A DNA stretch of 64,000 nt from Trichocoleus sp. (GTDB lineage: Bacteria > Cyanobacteriota > Cyanobacteriia > Elainellales > Elainellaceae): positions 1 through 64,000 of the forward strand of contig DATNQD010000067.1 of NCBI GenBank assembly GCA_036702865.1, written 5' to 3'. A program made the translations under genes and the position numbers. Shown piece after piece: positions 26,205 through 35,676 of this stretch. Within the stretch, counting starts at the first letter, position 1; each line of letters begins with the position of its first letter. The notes under the pieces are model-generated. The model saw only the letters and a list, made by a program, of their open reading frames with translations, was not told the DNA's origin and searched no databases.

Positions 26205-27371
26205 TCAATAGCGGAAGATTGCAGCAAGCGGTGCAGCATCAGGGACAGAACCCGGTTCCACGGCATAAACTGTGCCACCGTTGAGAATCGTTTGCACTGC
26301 TGCAGAGTTCAGCAAGTCTTCATCACCTGGCTCTGGTTGAGGATGAACTTGCAACTCATTGTTCTGTGGATCAAAGTTACCCCACTGCTGAATTCCAACG
26401 GCAACAAAAAGCTGATCAACTCGTCCGTAGTATGCAGCAGAAACCGCTTCCTGTAGATCAGTGGAAGCCTTTCCGGTTCCGGCAAGCTCATGATAATGCT
26501 CGATCGCCTGTTGCTTGTGTTGAGCGTAGTAAGGCTCTGCCAAATTCCAGGCTGCCTTGTGCAGATCTTGCGCTTTCACAACGCCCATGTTCTCGGTATG
26601 AATGATCTCGTTAACGAGATAAGGATAGTCATTTGCTTCCTGATAAAGCGGCAGTAGCGGCTCTACACCTGCCAGAATTAGTGGAGCATGTTGATCGTGG
26701 AGGTATTTGTGAATTCCCTGGTCAACCAGATGCAGGAATTGCAAAACATCTTTTTGCTGTTCATCTCGATCGGGGCTGCCCTGCCCATGAAAGCTTCCAG
26801 CATGCTGAAAAGAATTGTTTGTTCCCCCTTTAGAAGTGCTGATTCTAAACTGTCCATCTTTAGCAGTTGGGTCATACTTAAGCGCTTCGTCCAAATTGGT
26901 TGGTACGCCTTCCAATTCAATTTCCCGGATGCCATAGCGCGTTCCTTCAAAGAAGCGAACCTGTTTTTGGCTCAATCCAAGCACAAAGAATTTGCCATCG
27001 TCTGCCATGAGTGACAGGAGCGGCTTGAGGTGAAAGCGATCGTTGGCAACAACCAATTCATTGAGGTCAAGCGGGACAGAATAATATTGGAGGAAGCCTT
27101 CTGCCAGAAAAATCGCTAATCCCTGGTCTTGTTGCTGCCAGAATTCTTCACGGTCTAGATCCATGGCAGGCTTGAGAAAATCTTGGGCTTCCGTAGGACG
27201 CAGTCCATACTGCTCAAGCTGATTAGCGGCTTGTCGCATCAAATTTTTAAAGCGAATCGGATTTTGTGTCACCTCTGATCCTGCTTTGTAAGTTGGCATG
27301 AACAGGGAAACACAAGGAGCTTGGGATTGTTCTACTAACGTTTTTAACTCGTCGATCGAGAATAAGCTCAT
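26205..27371 (-). CDS. baeRF-like protein (release-factor-fold family)
   Basis: A 388-residue protein of the baeRF superfamily, family 3/7-like. It starts MSLFSIDELKTLVEQSQAPC, with VSLFMPTYKAGSEV (the family strand), then FHLKPLLSLMADDGKFFVLG, LSQKQVRFFEGTRYG, APLILAGVEPLLPLY and PEPGDEDLLNSAAVQTILNGG. Families with this fold are proposed to act on stalled ribosomes; the human-type GGQ motif is not seen. It is a paralogue of 14577-15752 and probably forms a unit with the small gene and the cupin gene downstream. Confidence 0.8.
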   Translation of the reverse strand: MSLFSIDELKTLVEQSQAPCVSLFMPTYKAGSEVTQNPIRFKNLMRQAANQLEQYGLRPTEAQDFLKPAMDLDREEFWQQQDQGLAIFLAEGFLQYYSVPLDLNELVVANDRFHLKPLLSLMADDGKFFVLGLSQKQVRFFEGTRYGIREIELEGVPTNLDEALKYDPTAKDGQFRISTSKGGTNNSFQHAGSFHGQGSPDRDEQQKDVLQFLHLVDQGIHKYLHDQHAPLILAGVEPLLPLYQEANDYPYLVNEIIHTENMGVVKAQDLHKAAWNLAEPYYAQHKQQAIEHYHELAGTGKASTDLQEAVSAAYYGRVDQLFVAVGIQQWGNFDPQNNELQVHPQPEPGDEDLLNSAAVQTILNGGTVYAVEPGSVPDAAPLAAIFRY

Positions 27372-27405
27372 AAGTCAATTACCAGTTCTATATCTAGCTG
27401 TGAAA

Positions 27406-28407
27406 TTAGCGCAAAGTTACTGTCTGTTGTTGAGGGGTGATGGTTTGTTTGAAAGCAGGCAAAACTTGTTCACCAAAGTCTTCGATGAATCGTTCTTGCT
27501 CCAGATTAACGTTATGTAAAATGATTTCATCGAACCCTAACTCAACGTATTGCTGTAACCATTCAACATGCTGCTGAGGATTGGCTGAAATATGCACAAA
27601 CGGGTCTAACTCATGCGGCTGAACAAATTGTCCTGCGACGTCAAATTGCTCTGGCGTTTTAATCTCTGTTAACAAAACATTATCAAAGATGTTATTTCGC
27701 CATTGCTCATGCGCCTGCTGTCGGGCGATCGTTTCATCACGGAAATAAGAAAGCTGGACTTTGAGGATCATCGGTTTATCCGCACCCCCATTACTGCGAA
27801 ACGCATCGACTACTGCCCTAAGCTTGTCGATCGGCTGGGAAACTGTAATCAGCCCATCTGCCCAGGTTGCCAACCATCCTGCTGTTTTTGCGGTAACGGC
27901 TGCCCCAATAATCAATGGTGCAATTTCTGGGCGAGTGTAGAGTTTTGCTTCTTCTACTGTGACAAACCCTCGATGCGTCACTGTTTCGCCGTGCCAGAGT
28001 GCTCGGATGATATCCACACATTCTTTTAACCGCGCATTGCGATCGCTCTTGCAAAGCCACTTTTCACCCGTGATATGTTCATTCAATGCCTGACCACTGC
28101 CAACGGTTAGCCAGAAGCGATCGGGGAACATTTCAGCCAGTGTTGCAGCCGCTTGAGCGATAATTGCAGGATGATACCGCTGCCCAGGAGCATTGACGAT
28201 CCGGTAAGACAAATTTGGAGTCGCCTGCATTGCTGCACCCAGCCAAGACCAGGCAAACCCACTCTCTCCCTGACGCTCACTCCAGGGGTGGAAATGATCT
28301 GAAGAAAGGATGCGAGTAAATCCTGCCTGCTCTGCCATTTGGGCAAAGTGAAGGAGCTGGCTCGGCTTGAATTGCTCGTGGGACGCTTGACAGCCAATTT
28401 TTACCAT
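27406..28407 (-). CDS. Luciferase-like FMN oxidoreductase
   Basis: A 333-residue flavin-dependent oxidoreductase of the bacterial luciferase-like superfamily, TIGR03885-type (probable non-F420). It begins MVKIGCQASHEQFKP, has SSDHFHPW and TVGSGQALNEHITGE, and VDIIRALWHGETVTHRG. The TIM-barrel length is normal. Substrate unknown. The ATG at 28405-28407 matches the family start, and AAGAGAG precedes it; a GTG at 28464 would add 19 residues. The gene lies 34 bp ahead of the baeRF-like gene on the same strand, so one transcript is likely. Confidence 0.8.
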   Translation of the reverse strand: MVKIGCQASHEQFKPSQLLHFAQMAEQAGFTRILSSDHFHPWSERQGESGFAWSWLGAAMQATPNLSYRIVNAPGQRYHPAIIAQAAATLAEMFPDRFWLTVGSGQALNEHITGEKWLCKSDRNARLKECVDIIRALWHGETVTHRGFVTVEEAKLYTRPEIAPLIIGAAVTAKTAGWLATWADGLITVSQPIDKLRAVVDAFRSNGGADKPMILKVQLSYFRDETIARQQAHEQWRNNIFDNVLLTEIKTPEQFDVAGQFVQPHELDPFVHISANPQQHVEWLQQYVELGFDEIILHNVNLEQERFIEDFGEQVLPAFKQTITPQQQTVTLR

Positions 28408-28490
28408 TGCTGCTCTCTTATCAAATGATGGAGCAAATTGCTCTTTGCTCACCACCACTGTCACAAGTTCAGCTCGTTTCCTTCATCTCT

Positions 28491-29276
28491 CTAGATAGGT
28501 AGAATAGCCGTTGCAACAGTATTCTCTTTTTCATCGCTGAGAAAATAAGCAGCAGGGTACTGGTTCAGTGCACACCAGTCTTTAACATAGTTCACGATCG
28601 TCGCTGCTTCTGTGTCCGTTAATTCTTCTTGCCATCTACCCGTTTTAGCAGAATGAATATGATTCACATGCAGCAGGCTGTTTTCATCATGGTAGTCAAC
28701 AATTTCGCGATGATCGTCAGGATTTCTTTCAGTTTTTAGGAGCGTCTGCTTAAACTGATGAATTCGTTTTTGTTGATGTTCGATCGAATAATCTGAGGCG
28801 ATCTGCTCGCAAGTTTCGCCATTAAGCGTTACCCCTAAATGGTTGGCAATTCGCTGCACTTCTCCCGGCAAGTCTGCTACGAGGTCTTCATAGTGAGAAA
28901 CTAAAATATGAGGCAGGCTTGTCCACCAGCGATGGCTCTCCAGGCAAGTATCAAGCAATCCTTCATTCCAGAGATAGTGAAACGGCTTCATCCGCTGGCT
29001 CATATAAGAAGCATAAACATCCCTGAGATCTCTAAAAGTATAAATTCCGATCGCTTCATTATTGTGGAACGCTTCTGCAATCTCATTCGTACAGAGATGA
29101 ACTTTAATTACCTTAAATCCGCTATTTGATTCACATTCTTTTCTGACTTCAGCAAATCGCTTTGCATCGATCCAGCCAATTTGCTGTCCTAGTCCTTGGT
29201 CTTTCACAATTCGGCTGGTGATTTGAAACTGTAAGGTTGAAGCAGAACGAAACATTCCACAACAGAAAACCCACAT
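28491..29276 (-). CDS. Sulfotransferase-domain protein
   Basis: A 261-residue sulfotransferase-fold protein that would transfer sulfate from PAPS to a hydroxyl or amine. The PAPS 5'-phosphosulfate loop is in CGMFRSASTLQF (about residues 6-17), with the 3'-phosphate strand region YTFRDLRDVYASYMSQR and LVSHYEDLVADLPGEV. AAGGA is directly upstream of the ATG. The acceptor is not predictable. It stands at the head of the leftward stretch that contains the luciferase-like and baeRF genes; gap 83 bp. Confidence 0.75.
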   Translation of the reverse strand: MWVFCCGMFRSASTLQFQITSRIVKDQGLGQQIGWIDAKRFAEVRKECESNSGFKVIKVHLCTNEIAEAFHNNEAIGIYTFRDLRDVYASYMSQRMKPFHYLWNEGLLDTCLESHRWWTSLPHILVSHYEDLVADLPGEVQRIANHLGVTLNGETCEQIASDYSIEHQQKRIHQFKQTLLKTERNPDDHREIVDYHDENSLLHVNHIHSAKTGRWQEELTDTEAATIVNYVKDWCALNQYPAAYFLSDEKENTVATAILPI

Positions 29277-29561
29277 AGTTCTTCCTTATTTATTGCGCTT
29301 TTATTGCGCTTGCTCTAGGTGCTGATGCCAGCGTAGAAACCTCTTACTTTTTACTATTCTGTCGAAAGAAATAATTTTGTATGTTGAAGGCTTGTTCAAT
29401 GGACACCATGTTACCTTCGTTGCCTTCGCTGCCTTTGTTGCCTTCTCTGAAGCATTTCCCCCTTTTGGATGACCCAATTAAGCGTAAAAAAGCTTTACAC
29501 CATCAGTACACCCAATGCTGTTTTACAGGAATCTTGTGTTTTACCACTCGGGTCAGCGGTC

Positions 29562-29909
29562 ATGAACCAAAAATTTCTTGCTCCCATTCTCTCGATCGGG
29601 ATCGGTCTAGTACTGTTGCTCTTTGCAGTTTTCAGTCTCAATCAGCCGACTAGCGTCATGTTTGATCAGTCTTCTGCCAGCTATTTCATTAAACCGATCG
29701 AGATGAATCATCTTTATCTGGTTGAACCTGATATGGAAGGCTACATGAACGAGCACGTTGACCCCCCTGATTTAAAGGAGGTGTTGTATCGCTCTATTGA
29801 TGAATTAGATCAGCGATACGCCATAGACAAGACAGAGATTGTCAACGTGGAGCGTAGAGGAGTAACGATTCCTAATCTTTATGTTTACGTTCATCCTGAT
29901 CAGACTTAG
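29562..29909 (+). CDS. Small exported or membrane-anchored protein, unknown
   Basis: A 115-residue protein with an N-terminal hydrophobic segment (FLAPILSIGIGLVLLLFAVFSL), either a signal anchor or signal peptide, and a short acidic C-terminal domain (DLKEVLYRSIDELDQRYA...VERRGVTIPNLYVYVHP). The start at 29562 is chosen because it places the hydrophobic segment at the N-terminus; the frame opens earlier (29469). No ribosome-binding site stands out. I do not recognise the family. Confidence 0.5.
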   Translation: MNQKFLAPILSIGIGLVLLLFAVFSLNQPTSVMFDQSSASYFIKPIEMNHLYLVEPDMEGYMNEHVDPPDLKEVLYRSIDELDQRYAIDKTEIVNVERRGVTIPNLYVYVHPDQT

Positions 29910-30145
29910 CAAGTTTCAAGTTCAACAGTGAATAGAACCTGAGCTTGCAGATCCCGCCAGACCTCAAGAGCGATAAAACTTGTGTTGCGATCGATTCTTG
30001 CTCAGCAAGCATACAGCCGCTTTCAACGAAAAAAAATCATCTACTGGATAGACTTCAAGCTTCAGTCAAGTTGGTTAAATAGCAGCATAGCCCTGTTTCG
30101 ACGGCATTGGGCAGTTTGAAATAGAGCAACAGGTTTCACCAAATA

Positions 30146-31177
30146 ATGACTACCATCCAACTCAAGCCGATCGACCAACAAGTTGTTGTGGTTACAGGAG
30201 CCTCTAGCGGCATTGGGCGAGCAACTGCCCTTCTATTTGCTAAACGGGGTGCGAAAGTAGTTGCCTCTGCCCGGAGTCAAGAGGGTTTGGACTCTCTGAT
30301 TCAAGAAATCCAGCAGTTTGGCGGTGATGCAGTCTCTGTGATCGCTGATGTTGCCGATTTTGGGCAAGTCCAATCGATCGCAGAAAAAGCAGTTCAGCAC
30401 TACGGCAGGCTCGACACTTGGGCGCATGTTGCAGCAACCGGACTATTCAGCAAGTTCGAGGACATTAAGCCTGAAGAGTTCAAGCGAGTTATTGAAGTGA
30501 ACCTTTTGGGGCAGGTCTATGGAGCAATGGTTGCGCTACCGCATCTCCGCCGGGAAGGACGGGGAGCCTTTATTGCTGTGACTTCCGTGGAAGCAAGACG
30601 TTCACTGCCTCTACAAAGCCCCTACTCTGCCTCTAAACATGGCGTTGAAGGCTTTATCGATTCGCTACGAGTGGAATTACGACGCGAAGGCGTTCCCATT
30701 AGCATCACCAATATTTTACCTTCAACTATCAACACCCCTTTTTACAACAAAGGTAAAACCAAGCTTGGCGTGAAGCCGACAGGCGTTCCTCCTTACTATG
30801 AGCCAGAGCTTGTGGCTGAATCGATCGTTTTTGCGGCAGAAAATCCCAGACGTGACTTAATTGTGGGCGATGCTGGACGAGTCCTTGATCTGTTGCAGCG
30901 AATTTCACCCGCATTAGCAGACACCGTTCTCCAACTGGTTGCGGTTGATGGGCAGCACACCACGGTGAAGAAAAACGAGGATGACCCGAATAACCTTTAT
31001 GAGCCAATTTCAAGCCCAGGGTATGACCGCACTGAAGGCGACTTTGGTCATCTGGTTATTCCTAGCTTTGCAGAATTGCTTGATTTTCATCCAGCGGTGA
31101 AGTGGGGAGCAATTGCTGGGATTAGTGCGCTGGCGCTACTAGCAACGCAGTTTTTGATGGATAGAGAAACGATTTAA
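30146..31177 (+). CDS. Short-chain dehydrogenase/reductase with C-terminal helix
   Basis: A 343-residue SDR protein. Cofactor motif TGASSGIG (residues 17-24), catalytic S147, and YSASK with Y160 and K164 are present, so it should be active, with NADP-type use suggested by the arginine in SARSQ. The usual NNAG motif is replaced by HVAATG. Beyond the normal SDR length it has about 90 extra residues ending in a hydrophobic helix (WGAIAGISALALLATQFLM), which suggests membrane anchoring. It heads an operon with the SRPBCC gene and the two zinc dehydrogenases, with gaps of 38, 26 and 14 bp. Confidence 0.88.
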   Translation: MTTIQLKPIDQQVVVVTGASSGIGRATALLFAKRGAKVVASARSQEGLDSLIQEIQQFGGDAVSVIADVADFGQVQSIAEKAVQHYGRLDTWAHVAATGLFSKFEDIKPEEFKRVIEVNLLGQVYGAMVALPHLRREGRGAFIAVTSVEARRSLPLQSPYSASKHGVEGFIDSLRVELRREGVPISITNILPSTINTPFYNKGKTKLGVKPTGVPPYYEPELVAESIVFAAENPRRDLIVGDAGRVLDLLQRISPALADTVLQLVAVDGQHTTVKKNEDDPNNLYEPISSPGYDRTEGDFGHLVIPSFAELLDFHPAVKWGAIAGISALALLATQFLMDRETI

Positions 31178-31215
31178 ACCAACCTGAATCAGCATTTAAA
31201 CAAAGGAGATGAATA

Positions 31216-31923
31216 ATGGAAAATATATCGGATGGAAACCAGGAAAATAAGCAGCCTGAATCCATAAGTGATGCCGAACGTCTAGGTTCGTTGATTAGTG
31301 GTGGAGCAATGGTGCTGATGGGGCTGAGCCAGCGATCGCTACGGGGTGCGCTGATGGCGCTGGCAGGCAGTGGACTGGCTTATCATGGCGCAACGAGCCA
31401 GAAAAGCTTGAAGGATACGGTTACGGAAGCCACCGGGCTGGATAAAGGTATCAAGGTTGAAAAAACGGTCACAATTCTAAACAAGTCGCCCGAAGAACTC
31501 TATCAGTTCTGGCACAACTTTGAGAACCTGCCCACATTTATGAAACATCTTCAGTCGGTGCGGGTGATCGATCAAAAACGATCGCACTGGGTCACAAGTG
31601 CTTTGTTTGGCACAACGGTTGAGTGGGATGCTGACATTGTGGCAGATCAGGAAAACAAACTGATTGCCTGGGCATCGGTTGAAGGAGCGCAAATTGATAA
31701 TTCTGGCTTTGTCCGCTTTCAACCCGGCCCGCCCGGACGCGGTACAGAAGTCAAAGTGGTGATGGAATATAACCCGCCCGGTGGAGTTGTTGGAGCCGCA
31801 GTTGCAAAACTGTTTGGACAAGAAGCAGAACAGCAAGTCGGGGACGAACTGCGTCGCTTCAAAATGCTCATGGAAGCCGGAGAAATCGCTACAACGGAAG
31901 GACAGCCTTCCTGCCGCCATTAA
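31216..31923 (+). CDS. SRPBCC-family protein with membrane segment
   Basis: A 235-residue protein with a glycine-rich hydrophobic N-terminal region (LGSLISGGAMVLMGLSQ, then ALMALAGSGLAYHG) and a C-terminal START/SRPBCC-type ligand-binding domain (VEKTVTILNKSPEELYQFWHNFENLPTFM ... broken here; TVTILNKSPEELY and FWHNFENLPTFMKHL). Such domains bind lipid-like or polyketide ligands. Position within the SDR-dehydrogenase operon, with AAAGGAG upstream, implies a shared substrate; that is inference. Confidence 0.8.
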   Translation: MENISDGNQENKQPESISDAERLGSLISGGAMVLMGLSQRSLRGALMALAGSGLAYHGATSQKSLKDTVTEATGLDKGIKVEKTVTILNKSPEELYQFWHNFENLPTFMKHLQSVRVIDQKRSHWVTSALFGTTVEWDADIVADQENKLIAWASVEGAQIDNSGFVRFQPGPPGRGTEVKVVMEYNPPGGVVGAAVAKLFGQEAEQQVGDELRRFKMLMEAGEIATTEGQPSCRH

Positions 31924-31949
31924 TTTCACCACAATAAGGAGATAAAGGC

Positions 31950-33116
31950 ATGAAAGCTGTTTGCTGGCACGGTCCTCTGGACATGCGCGTGGATAATGTT
32001 CCTGATCCAGAGATTCTGAATCCGCGTGATGCGATCGTTAAAATCACTTCAACAGCAATTTGCGGTTCTGATTTACATATTTATGACGGTTTCATTCCCT
32101 CCATGATGCCAGGTGACATTGTGGGACATGAGTTTATGGGAGAAATTGTCGAGACGGGTCCTGAAGTTACAAACCTGAAGAAGGGCGATCGGGTCATTAT
32201 TCCATTCCCCATTTCTTGCGGTCACTGCTACTTCTGCCAAAAGGATCTCTGGTCGCTCTGCGACAACTCCAACCACAAAGCCCACTTGATCGAACCGCTC
32301 TACGGTCATTCTCCGGCTGCCCTGTTTGGCTATTCCCATTTCTTTGGCGGTTACGCAGGGGGACAGGCAGAATATGCGCGAGTGCCGTTTGCCGATGTGG
32401 GTCCTTTCAAAGTCCCAGACCACTTAACGGATGATCAGGTGCTTTTCCTGACTGATATCCTGCCAACAGGCTACATGGCTGCGGAAAACTGCAATATCAA
32501 GCAAGGTGACATTGTTGCAATTTGGGGCTGTGGTCCGGTGGGGCTGTTTGCGATCAAGAGTGCTTTTCTCCTGGGTGCAGAACGGGTGATTGCAATCGAT
32601 CGCGTGCCAGAACGACTGCAAATGGCTCAGGAATGGGGCGCAGAAGTGCTCAATTTCGAAGATATTGATCCGGGCGAAGCACTGAAGGAAATGACTGGCG
32701 GACGAGGTCCCGATTCCTGCATTGATGCAGTGGGTCTGGAAGCACACGGCATGGGCTTAGAAGGCTTTTATGACAAGGTGAAGCAAACGGTTCGGCTAGA
32801 AACCGATCGTCCTTCTGTTTTACGTCAGGTTATTCTGGCTTGCCGAAAGGGTGGCACTGTCTCGCTGGCAGGTGTTTATGGCGGCTTTTTGGACAAAATT
32901 CCGATGGGTGCAGCCTTTAACAAAGGATTGACATTCAAAATGGGACAAACGCATGTCCACAAATATCTCAAGCCCTTGTTGAATCACATTCAAAATGGCG
33001 ATATTGATCCAACATTTGTGGTTTCCCATCACCTGCCGATCGAAGAAGCTCCGCACGGATACGAAATTTTCAAGCAGAAGCAGGACAACTGTACCAAAGT
33101 GGTTCTGAAGCCATAG
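31950..33116 (+). CDS. Zinc-dependent alcohol dehydrogenase, copy 1
   Basis: A 388-residue zinc-dependent dehydrogenase of the medium-chain family, close to glutathione-independent formaldehyde dehydrogenase-like enzymes. Catalytic zinc ligands C38, H60 and E61 ([17 protein letters not shown]) and structural zinc cysteines C90, C93, C96 and C104 are present. The nucleotide motif GCGPVG is at 193-198 with an acidic D217 favouring NAD. AAGGAG precedes the ATG. It is nearly colinear with the next gene (33131) and clearly a tandem duplicate. Substrate unknown; aldehyde or alcohol detoxification is a guess. Confidence 0.9.
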   Translation: MKAVCWHGPLDMRVDNVPDPEILNPRDAIVKITSTAICGSDLHIYDGFIPSMMPGDIVGHEFMGEIVETGPEVTNLKKGDRVIIPFPISCGHCYFCQKDLWSLCDNSNHKAHLIEPLYGHSPAALFGYSHFFGGYAGGQAEYARVPFADVGPFKVPDHLTDDQVLFLTDILPTGYMAAENCNIKQGDIVAIWGCGPVGLFAIKSAFLLGAERVIAIDRVPERLQMAQEWGAEVLNFEDIDPGEALKEMTGGRGPDSCIDAVGLEAHGMGLEGFYDKVKQTVRLETDRPSVLRQVILACRKGGTVSLAGVYGGFLDKIPMGAAFNKGLTFKMGQTHVHKYLKPLLNHIQNGDIDPTFVVSHHLPIEEAPHGYEIFKQKQDNCTKVVLKP

Positions 33117-33130
33117 GAGAATTAATCACA

Positions 33131-34300
33131 ATGAGAGCAGTTTGCTGGCATGGAGTCGGAGATGTGCGGGTTGATAATGTACCTGACCCAACGCTCCTGA
33201 ATCCAAGAGATGCCATTATCAAAGTCACCGCAACCACGATTTGTGGCTCAGATTTACATATCTATGACGGCTATATCCCCACGATGAAAGAAGGTGACAT
33301 TATTGGTCACGAATTCATGGGAGAAGTTGTTGAGGTCGGTCGAGAGGTCAAAAAGCTCAAGATTGGCGATCGCGTCGTTGTTTCATCAATTATTGGCTGT
33401 GGACAATGCTTTTTCTGCCAGGAACAGGCATGGTCGCTCTGCGATAACTCCAACCCAAACGGCTGGATTCAAGAGCCAATTTTTGGTTATGGCACTGCCG
33501 GAATTTTTGGCTATTCTCATGCCTTCGGCGGCTATGCTGGATCGCAAGCAGAATATATCCGCGTTCCGTTTGCAGATCATGGCTGTGTGAAAGTGCCTAA
33601 GGAACTACCGGAAGAGAAGCTGTTGCCGATCTCAGACGCATTTCCGACAGGCTATATGGGTGCGGCTTTCTGTGACATTCAGCCCGGTGATACGGTTGCT
33701 GTTTGGGGCTGTGGTCCGGTGGGGCAGTTTGCCATGAAGAGTGCTTACTTGCTGGGTGCAGAGCGAGTCATTGGCATTGATGAAGTTCCAGAGCGGCTTC
33801 AGTTAGCGCGAACCTTTGCGGGTGCAGAAACAATTAACTTTAGCGAAGTTGATGCTGGCGAAGCACTGACTGAAATGACCGGAGGGCGCGGACCGGATGC
33901 CTGTATTGATGCCTGTGGCTTAGAAGCGCATGGTCTGGGCTTTGAGGGAATGTACGATCGCGTTAAGCAGGCTGTCCGGATGGAAACCGATCGTCCAAAT
34001 ATCTTGCGTCAAATGCTGGTTGCCTGTCGTAAGGGCGGTACAGTGTCCATTATGGGCGTCTATAGTGGACTGGTAGACAAGATCCCAATGGGAGCCGCTT
34101 TCAACAAAGGTCTGACCTTGAAAATGGGTCAAATGTTTGGACAGAAATATATGCCTAAACTCGTAGAATACGTTTTGAATGGTGAAGTTGATCCTTCTGT
34201 CGTATTCACGCATCATTTACCGCTTGAAGAAACGAAGCAAGGCTTTGAATTGTTTAAACATAAGCGGGATAACTGTATCAAGGTGCTGTTGAAGCCTTAA
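33131..34300 (+). CDS. Zinc-dependent alcohol dehydrogenase, copy 2
   Basis: A 389-residue tandem paralogue of the preceding gene, 14 bp downstream. It keeps all zinc ligands (C38, H60, E61; C90, C93, C96, C104) and the same GCGPVG motif. The two differ mainly at residues around 107-120 and 148-175, near the substrate pocket entrance (for example NPNGWIQEPIFGYG against [14 protein letters not shown]), which suggests different substrates. AGGAG stands upstream of the ATG. It is the last gene of the operon starting at 30146. Confidence 0.9.
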   Translation: MRAVCWHGVGDVRVDNVPDPTLLNPRDAIIKVTATTICGSDLHIYDGYIPTMKEGDIIGHEFMGEVVEVGREVKKLKIGDRVVVSSIIGCGQCFFCQEQAWSLCDNSNPNGWIQEPIFGYGTAGIFGYSHAFGGYAGSQAEYIRVPFADHGCVKVPKELPEEKLLPISDAFPTGYMGAAFCDIQPGDTVAVWGCGPVGQFAMKSAYLLGAERVIGIDEVPERLQLARTFAGAETINFSEVDAGEALTEMTGGRGPDACIDACGLEAHGLGFEGMYDRVKQAVRMETDRPNILRQMLVACRKGGTVSIMGVYSGLVDKIPMGAAFNKGLTLKMGQMFGQKYMPKLVEYVLNGEVDPSVVFTHHLPLEETKQGFELFKHKRDNCIKVLLKP

Positions 34301-34439
34301 TCAATGAGTCATGGGTAATGGGTGGTAGAGAAACAGAGAAATTTTTCCTGTTCAGGTTGCATTTTGCTTGCTAACAATACCAATGATACCTTTGACCCAC
34401 TGACTAAACCAATTTTTTGATTCAATGAGGAGAACTTAA

Positions 34440-34889
34440 ATGATTAAACTGCGTCAATTTTTTACTGCGATCGTTGCAACCGTTTTACTGTTTTGTGGTG
34501 CGGCATTCGTTAGCAGTCCTGCTATGGCAAAAGCCTTGACTCCTGAAGCTGCTGCTTATCAAGTTGCTGGAAACTACAGTGCAGATAGCTGGGGTAAACT
34601 ACCAACAACAAGCGAAAACAAACCTAACGTTGATACTCGCAGCCAAACAAATTCTAAAGCAAATTCTAAATCCTACATTGATTTGGATAATGCTCAAGTT
34701 GATAACGCTCAGAACAACTTGAAGTCGGCAGCAGACAACGTGCGGGAGAAACTGAATTTAGACCAGCCGCTTTATCCCGGTACAAAAGAGTTTATTGGGG
34801 ATGTTCAAGAATCCGTGGGTGATGCGGTCGAAGGCGTAAAAGATACCCTTGGCGGTGCTTCTGATGCCATCACAGGCGGTCGGTCATAA
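34440..34889 (+). CDS. Small exported stress-type protein
   Basis: A 149-residue exported protein. A signal peptide ends at an AMA-type site (FVSSPAMA, about residue 30). The mature part is hydrophilic, with DNAQVDNAQNNLKSAADNVREK and a C-terminal amphipathic repeat (FIGDVQESVGDAVEGVKD), similar in build to LEA-like or low-temperature-induced proteins and to the DUF6658-type proteins at 16473 and 17085. GAGGAG precedes the ATG. Function unknown; inferred envelope stress role. Confidence 0.6.
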   Translation: MIKLRQFFTAIVATVLLFCGAAFVSSPAMAKALTPEAAAYQVAGNYSADSWGKLPTTSENKPNVDTRSQTNSKANSKSYIDLDNAQVDNAQNNLKSAADNVREKLNLDQPLYPGTKEFIGDVQESVGDAVEGVKDTLGGASDAITGGRS

Positions 34890-35004
34890 AGTTCATTACT
34901 CCTAAAGAGTAGCTTTTGCACGAAAGGGCTTGGTACTGCCAGGCCCAAAAGATTTTTCACACTTAATCAAACCAATCTAATTAAACTCAACCTACAAAAA
35001 AATT

Positions 35005-35676
35005 ATGGTAGCCTATCCTTCCGCCCCCTGGCAGCTTCAGGGATACGCAATCCAAACGGTACATTTGCTGGACATCGATCGCATTCGTCCACTTGTGCCA
35101 TCAAAGCTGGAAATTGTTCCTGTTTTTCCGGGTAAAACCCTGGGTGGCATCTATCTTGCTACTTACCAAGCGGGTTCTGCTTTGATCTATAACGAACTCA
35201 TTGTCGTCACGGCCCTGGTTTCAGAATCCAGCAAAGTCGGTGGCTGGGTGTCTCATATCTATGTCGATAACCCCGATTCGATCGCCGGAGGACGAGAAAT
35301 TTGGGGTTTACCAAAAGAATTGGCACAATTTACCTGGCAATCTGCACCAGGACAGAATCAGCCGTTGAGTGTGCAGGTAACGCAAGGCGAGGATGTTCTC
35401 TGTCGCTGTCGCTGTACTTGGCAACTGCCTGGCTGGCAGCAAAAATTATCTGCGCCTGCCTTTAGCCTCAAGGAAGACAAACTCCTGATCTTTGATGCTC
35501 ATACGGATAGCCGAGTTCAAATTGTAGGCGTCGATTTAGAAGTTCCCCCAGACAGCCCATTCGGCTGGCTCAAACTAGGACATCCCTGGCTCGGTGTTGC
35601 TGCGAATCCCTTAAATCTGCGGGTTGATGCGCCTAGAGTGCTCAAAGAACAGCCCCAAACCTATAGCTATTCTTGA
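35005..35676 (+). CDS. Acetoacetate decarboxylase-like protein
   Basis: A 223-residue protein of the acetoacetate decarboxylase-like family. Landmarks are PSKLEIVPVFPGKTLGGIYLA at the start, NELIVV, and GREIWGLPKELAQF, in which the lysine is the Schiff-base candidate. The length is normal. Members act on beta-keto acids or related compounds, but many have other activities. It overlaps the hybrid histidine kinase gene by 10 bases tail to tail. Confidence 0.8.
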   Translation: MVAYPSAPWQLQGYAIQTVHLLDIDRIRPLVPSKLEIVPVFPGKTLGGIYLATYQAGSALIYNELIVVTALVSESSKVGGWVSHIYVDNPDSIAGGREIWGLPKELAQFTWQSAPGQNQPLSVQVTQGEDVLCRCRCTWQLPGWQQKLSAPAFSLKEDKLLIFDAHTDSRVQIVGVDLEVPPDSPFGWLKLGHPWLGVAANPLNLRVDAPRVLKEQPQTYSYS

